From Nectonema munidae (lineage: Eukaryota > Nematomorpha > Nectonematoida > Nectonematidae), in contig JAUIRK010000641.1 in assembly GCA_030549495.1 (NCBI GenBank), forward strand, positions 248,001-312,000: a stretch of 64,000 nt of DNA, written 5' to 3'. The notes beneath the pieces are model-generated. The model saw nothing but the letters and a program-made list of their open reading frames with translations, was not told where the DNA came from and made no database searches. The first letter of the stretch is position 1. Every line of letters starts with the position of its first letter. Positions 58,507 to 64,000 of the stretch are shown in pieces. Position numbers and translations under genes: made by a program.

Positions 58507-60376
58507 AATGGTAATGGGAAAGGGTGGTTTGGGGTTGGGATAATTGGTGTGGTTGTTTGGAGTATGGGGGTGTTGAAATCCATAACTAAACGTAAAAACT
58601 AAATAGTGAAAGTGTATTGTTTATGAAATCAAAAAAAGAAGGAAAATCTCATCTAACAAGTTAAGTTAGATATAACATCATTTCTTTTCCTATAATAACT
58701 GAATTTTATAGATTTCGAGAATATAAAAAAATTGTAAAAATTTAGAATTTAATGAAATTTATTATAATAGATTCTTAGTTACAATGAAACACAAAACAAT
58801 ATTTATTAAAAAGTGAAATTGACTTTATACATTTTCGTTGTGAGAATTTCGACATCTCTCAAAAGGTTCCAGAGTATCGATCATTTCATCCCATTTGTTG
58901 ATACTCTCTCCATTGTTTTGATGTCTTGATGGAATCTCTCTTTCTCACTGTAATCACCAAGATTACCAGAAATCTGTCGAGGTGGTAAACAAAAATGAAT
59001 TAATTCACATTTGCCCTAGTTTTCGATGAGAGTCTTACACAATTGTTGTAATTATCAGTTTGTGATTTCCAAAAAGTTTGTAACATCTGTGAAGCAAATT
59101 AACTCAACCCTTTATATGATTAGTGAAGTAAATCCCTCATGGGTCGAATCTGAGGTATCAAGATACTTTAGTTTTCGATGGAAAGATAAATTGTGATATG
59201 TATTGAACAATCCCCATCTTTGTTCAACTTAACAAACTGTTCATGAGCTATTTTATGTGAATGGAGGGAAGATGATTCTATCCTGGTACAAAGTCATTGA
59301 TGAGTTGGTGTGGATTGAGATTTTCGTCTGGATTCCTTCTCCAGTGTGGTTTTTGTTCTATCCCACAAACAAAGAAAGAGGGATATTTGTGTACATTTGT
59401 GACCAAAAAAATTCACATTTTAAGTACAAAATCAGCATTTATGAGTGTTGTAATTTAGTTTTCAAGAACAAATTGGATACCATCATATCTCTTTCATCTT
59501 GGTAGAATGGAATTGGTACAGGAGCAAACTTATTATTATGAAAAGTACAACTTTAGATTGATTTGAGTATCTATAAAGAGAAATCTGTGGTCATATGAAG
59601 ATCCATGAGTTAAGAAGTGAAAACATTAAAAGAATCATCTTCTTTAGAAAAGAAACGAAGAATGTTTTGTCCTATAGTATTATTTTGTGAGAATCAAGAA
59701 TGTTTTCTCTTGGAGTCGTGATGAAGAATTAGATTTTGACAAACAAAGTCTCGACTATCATTAAGTTCAGATTGATTGAAAAGTGAGGGATTTGAGGGTT
59801 TTCATATCACTACACTATCACCACTTGATATTGAAAGATCAGTGAATTTTCGTTTATCGATTTCAGGAGATGGTGAAAACAGAATATCCTAGAGGAACAG
59901 GAATAGAAATCATATATTGTTTGTGTTTTAAACCCCGTCATATCATTGATACAAAGTAATCATCAAAATGATCTCTCTCCACACCATTGGTCCAAATAAT
60001 TCAACATTGTCAACGGAATTTTAACAGGTTTGCACATATGTGGGAAATATCTTGTCACTAGTATATCGAAGTATGTTAGTTGAAAGTCTGTAATTCTTTT
60101 GTTGTCATCATATTTCACAGATGTAACAAAAAATTTATCTTTTTAGAAGAATCATTTCTCTGAATCATAATCTGAATAAAAAGGAAAAGAATTAAAAGAA
60201 AATTTAAATATTAAAAAATAATAATAATTATTATGTATTTTCTGATATTATTATTTATGTCTATATTGAAGTATTTCAGGGAGAATTAAGTATATTTGAG
60301 TATCATATCTTAAATAAATAGAAAAAATTATATTAATCAACTAAAAAAAAGATGTAAGAAAAAATAAAAATTTGAA
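58507..60376 (-). mobile_element. Second copy of the CACTG-ended element, deletion-riddled
   Basis: Aligns end to end with 12143-14573 in the same orientation but is about 1870 bp instead of 2431. TTA is at 58504-58506 and again just after 60376. Long exact runs are kept (gttttgatgtcttgatggaa, caccaagattaccag, aacaaattggataccatcat), yet between them many short pieces rich in C and G are missing. Example: atttgccttgatacctc in the first copy reads atttgttgatactc here. Insertions are rare. All frames are destroyed. Confidence 0.85.
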
Positions 60377-60442
60377 GTTATATGCCTTCAAATTTTCAAA
60401 CCTAAAAATTCCTTTTCTTGTTAAATATTCTCCGAAGAGTGA

Positions 60443-60547
60443 CGATCGTCCGATTACTACCTAACGGTAAAAACCTTTGAATTCTTCAAAGTAAGAGAAC
60501 GAGGATAAAAAACGGTAACACGGAATGCAACTTGTGACAGAAATAAG
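60443..60547 (+). repeat. Conserved ~100-bp block, inverted partner of 1632-1735
   Basis: See 1632-1735. Here it reads ctacctaacggtaaaaacc, tttgaattcttc, aaaaaacggtaacacgg. It lies just beyond the CACTG-ended copy. Confidence 0.6.
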
Positions 60548-62942
60548 CTCTTTTTGCCTACTCCTATTGTAAAAGCGCAGTAAAACATTTCAAAACTTGT
60601 TTTCCCGCTCTCACTCAAATGATAGCGCTTACGCACTTTTATTGGTTGTTGCCTTAATAGAAGTCTTGAAAGGAAATGGAGCAAACGTCCGAGATTGTTC
60701 AGCGAAAATGATGAACTTTCCAAATATTGATGGAGAGAAGGCCATCTTTACAAAGAAATTTGTGTTTATTCTAATCACATGCAAATTTAGAATAATCATC
60801 ATTGGATACATAGAATCAAATCTAAATTTGTCATAAAAAAATTCTGAAAAAATAAAATCATTAATTTAAGCGAGTTTCTTTCATTCGATTTGAATGATTT
60901 TATACACCGAAAAAGTAATGCCTTAAAATTGCGTTTGATTGCAAAAAATTTCGCACAAACGAAAATACAATAGTATTTGTTATAAAATTATAATGTAAAA
61001 GCAGATATTTTGAAAGTTATGAAGGGTTATGTCTTTAGTAGCAACTAATCAAAGTGAGTGTGCATTTCTGAACACTTTTATTCGATATGCAAGAATTTAA
61101 ACGAGAGGCCTGAAGCAAAATTCAAATCTACAAAGCGTTTAAAGAATATTTAGTTACTTTTCGAACTCAGATAAACGACAAGAATGTCTCTTTCTAATAT
61201 TGTAGATGGACAAACTTTATGCAAAACTTGTTATCGGTAATTGAAAGTTTGTTTAATTTTTTTTAATGACTTTTTCTTCTCCATTTTTTATCCTTTGAAA
61301 AAAAAATTTCGGAAAATCTCAATTTTTAAATTAATTTTATTCAAAAGTAACATATAACGTTCATAGGGTTTTGGAATACAAAAAGACAAAAATTAGTTGT
61401 CTTATTACGAAAGTTTTAACAATTTTTATGGAATGAGATCAATTATTTTTTTTATAAGTAGGAAAAATATGAACTTTTTAATGTTATATTAAAATAATTG
61501 GATTACTAATAATTAATTAGCATTTTTTCTTAATTTTATGAAATAAAGGAAAATTTTATGTATGCCTTCTGCTTCTCAAAGGTTTGCATTATTATTAATC
61601 AAATGATATCAGGTTTAGGTATAACTTATTAATTTCTTTACATAGTATTTTATAAAAATTATTATTAGTTGATTATGTTAAATATTCAAAGAATTTATTG
61701 ATATTTTCTGCCAATTTGATACAATATCTACAAAAATTAGCTCCAGAAGTGGATTTTCAATGGACGATAAATAGCAATAAGTATTTCAATATTAAATTTC
61801 AAGCTATTGTATTGAATGCTCTCTCCCTCCAACATTTAAAATATATAGAATATCCTTTTGTTAGTAAACTGGTATAAGAACAAAATCCCCTAAGGACTAT
61901 TTAAAATGAATAGGGTTACTACTGCAATTTTTGCTTACATTTTCATGCAGAGAAGACTTTAAATTTGTCCCAGGGAGATTTTCTCGTCGTGGGATTTTGC
62001 CTTCTCTGTGATTTTGTCCTAGCACCAGTAAACTATCCAAAGAGTTTAACTAATATTTCAAAGTAGATTGGAAATAGGAAGATTCCATACATATTATATT
62101 CTAAGGATAGTTACCAAAATTGAGGACAAAAATTTGTGGATCATATCAAAATGAAAAATATTTCAAGTTCATTCAACTCAATATACAAAATATCCTGTGT
62201 AAACTTTGAAATGCACTATACAAAATTTAATGAAGTAATTAAGAAGTAAATTAATGACAGCAGCATCATGAATTTACTGCAACGCACACTTTTTTCACAA
62301 ATCTCAATTTGATCTTTACCTCAGATGATACCGATTGTTTTTTTCTGTTTTCATTTCTTTTTTTGCTTTCTATTTTCAAGAATAAACATACTCTCAAAAA
62401 ATAGTTTAAGTATTTTCTTTTTAAATTTGTAATTTTCAAATTTATTTATATCAAACCTAAAGGTAATTCACATATCTCACTTTTATAACGTTTACTTTAC
62501 GAGCAGAGATTTACGCATAACTGGTAGAAAAAGTTATTGTAAAGTTTGCGAAATATCCTGAAAGATATCTCCAGAAAATGTTTGGTTGTAGCAATACGAT
62601 TTAAACAAGTAAACATTTCTTGAAACACGATGCAAACTTACGATTCTTCTTGAGTAAAAAATGTAAAAGCTAACAACATTAAAAAGTTTACAAAAAATGA
62701 TTATGTAAAACATTGAGGCAAAGGGGTATTTTAAATTTTGTTGCCTTTGGCTTTCATTTTTCAACTACGATTTCTAACTTTCAAACCATATTAAACTTTA
62801 AAAATTGAATCCCATTATCAACGAAAAATGAGTGGGTAAAAATACAAGCATATTAAATTTTCTTCATTTTCAACTTTTAATGAAAGGATTTTGTCTTTCA
62901 AGGATTAAAGATTTTGACAAGTATTTCATTTCTGTCTTTTAG
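60548..62942. other. AT-rich, no gene recognised
   Basis: 60590-60720 is less AT-rich, with a CCAAT-type word (ttattggttgttg) and short frames at 60597-60836 without known match. The remainder is A/T-rich. If exon 12 is real this is part of a long capicua intron. Confidence 0.35.
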
Positions 62943-63032
62943 ATGCGGAAACGAAGAACGTGAATCAAGAAAATCACAATTTTCTTTTCCTTATTTCGAA
63001 GAAACCTTCCAAAAATTTAATGAAATGAGAAG
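62943..63032 (+). CDS. cic: Candidate capicua exon 12 (start of C1 motif?)
   Basis: Strong splice signals on both sides: ttctgtcttttag|at and agaag|gtaaga. In the open frame it reads CGNEERESRKSQFSFPYFEE then TFQKFNEMR. The segment FEETFQKFNEMR resembles the beginning of the capicua C1 motif (human FEERFAELPEFR), which cooperates with the HMG box in DNA binding. The exon needs two bases from the exon before it, while exon 11 as read ends in TGA, so at least one junction upstream is missing from my model. It could belong to another gene. Confidence 0.42.
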
Positions 63033-63207
63033 GTAAGAAGATTTATATTAAAAATGCATATCATCAGACATTCAGTCAAATTTTATTATACTACTTAACC
63101 CATTTGACCCAGGAAAAACAGAAGAGTAATGTAATAAAATTTAAAGTTTAGGGTGTTCGTTAAAAATGACGCTGCCATCCAAGTAGCCATTGTAATTTAA
63201 ACTTTTT

Positions 63208-63345
63208 AAAGGTAAATGTTCCCTATCGAGAAGGCACAATTGCGCCGCATCTAACGAACTATGAGGAAAGGGGCTTGATGAGGGATCGAACCCAAGACCT
63301 TGAGTTATCGAAGCCCAGTAACTAACCAACCTTACTCACGCCCCC
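63208..63345 (-). repeat. tRNA-derived SINE, copy 6
   Basis: Reverse-complement orientation. The head gggggcgtgagtaaggttgg ends at 63345; the B-box reads gggttcgatccc on the minus strand. Body: gttcgttagatgcggcgcaa and ttgtgccttctcgatag. Confidence 0.88.
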
Positions 63346-64000
63346 ATGCTAAATTAGGATAACATACAAAAAGTAGAAAGCTCATGTTTTTAAAAATTAA
63401 TTGTCTGTTCATGTTTTTCAACTAATTTTTATATTATTTATTCAAAAACTTAGAGGGTTAAATTTATTATCATAAAAGTCAAAACATATGGGCAAAAAAG
63501 AAAGTTTAATTCCCTTGTTACCTGATAGTATTTGAAGTAAGCCTTAATTTTTCTAATATAGCTGATGTCTTTTTATAAAACTTAAAATGATTTTCTACCT
63601 CAGCCACGGAAAATATAAAAAGTGAGAATTTATAAAATAAAATGATACCAACAGATAAAATAATATTAACCTTTTTGGACTTGATTTTTCAAAAAATATC
63701 AATTTTGCGAAAAAGTTCCTTATCTTTACCAAGCGCTCTATGAGATGAAAATGGGATGAATAGAGTGCACTCATCTGCACAAGAATTAATTTGATGTAGG
63801 TCTTTGTTTAATTTGCACTTTGAAGTATTTCCATTTCTTTTGATAGAAATGAAATTTTGTACGATGTGGTGTTGAAAGCAAAAGGCGTTTCCTTCAAGTG
63901 TCACCGATTAATTTTGTCTTCTTCTTCACCCTACTTTTTGGCAATGTTCACAAATGGAATGCTAGAAGCGAACCAAAATGAGATTGAAATTCAAAAAATT
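63346..64000. other. AT-rich, nothing firm
   Basis: Minus-strand ORFs at 63595-63780 and 63689-63904 overlap and show no known family. The last 100 bp is slightly less AT-rich. Confidence 0.3.

Noticed and set aside
60597-60836. 79-codon plus-strand ORF near the conserved block
   Set aside because: No domain, no splice or poly(A) context, and a Phe/Ile-rich composition expected of AT-rich DNA.
1-64000. LTR retrotransposons, endogenous viruses or capsid-bearing elements
   Set aside because: No direct long terminal repeats, primer-binding sites, or gag, protease, integrase, capsid or envelope motifs were recognised; the reverse-transcriptase pieces at 14585-15190, 22530-22612 and 43795-45060 are of non-LTR type.

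Overview
The window is AT-rich animal nuclear DNA with long, repeat-filled introns. I see no bacterial-type operons, rRNA, functional tRNA genes or CRISPR arrays. The only host gene I can identify is capicua (cic), an HMG-box transcriptional repressor, so the source is a metazoan. The repeat load (many hAT families, Tigger/pogo, piggyBac, a tRNA-derived SINE, non-LTR LINE fragments) and the divergent Cic sequence suggest an invertebrate, probably an arthropod. I cannot name a species.

Layout. 1-7378: upstream flank with the 3' end of a Tigger transposon, a small BED-finger ORF, hAT remains and a SINE. 7379-46703: capicua on the + strand. I infer eleven coding exons whose splice phases all fit: 7379-8258, 24298-24726, 32745-32936, 35369-35484, 36519-36734, 37364-37649, 40811-41027, 41977-42185, 46140-46257, 46311-46453 and 46516-46703. 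They give 997 codons before a TGA. Exon 2 holds the conserved [17 protein letters not shown] block and a motif like the ataxin-1-binding segment of vertebrate CIC. Exons 5 and 6 hold the split HMG box. A further candidate exon at 62943-63032 may carry the start of the C-terminal C1 motif, so the gene may run out of the window.

The introns hold most of the transposons. Intron 1 (16 kb) has SINEs, a 387-bp palindrome, a nearly intact 2.43-kb CACTG-ended DNA transposon (12143-14573), a LINE fragment, a 1.1-kb pogo-type element, MITEs and a short CpG-rich patch that might be an alternative promoter. Later introns carry hAT fragments of the ZBED and ZMYM types, a 131-bp TTAA MITE and a LINE fragment.

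46704-64000: mostly repeats. A hAT remnant (51592-53223) is followed by a piggyBac element (from 53344) carrying two hAT insertions with perfect 8-bp target duplications (54211-57640 and 57864-58262) and abutted by a second copy of the CACTG-ended element (about 58507-60376). That second copy differs from the first mainly by a great many short, C/G-rich deletions. This is the oddest signal in the window and could be either biology or an assembly artefact.

I found no LTR or virus-derived element and no clearly new molecular system. Assignments rest on reading motifs, splice signals and repeat ends by eye; no database search was run.
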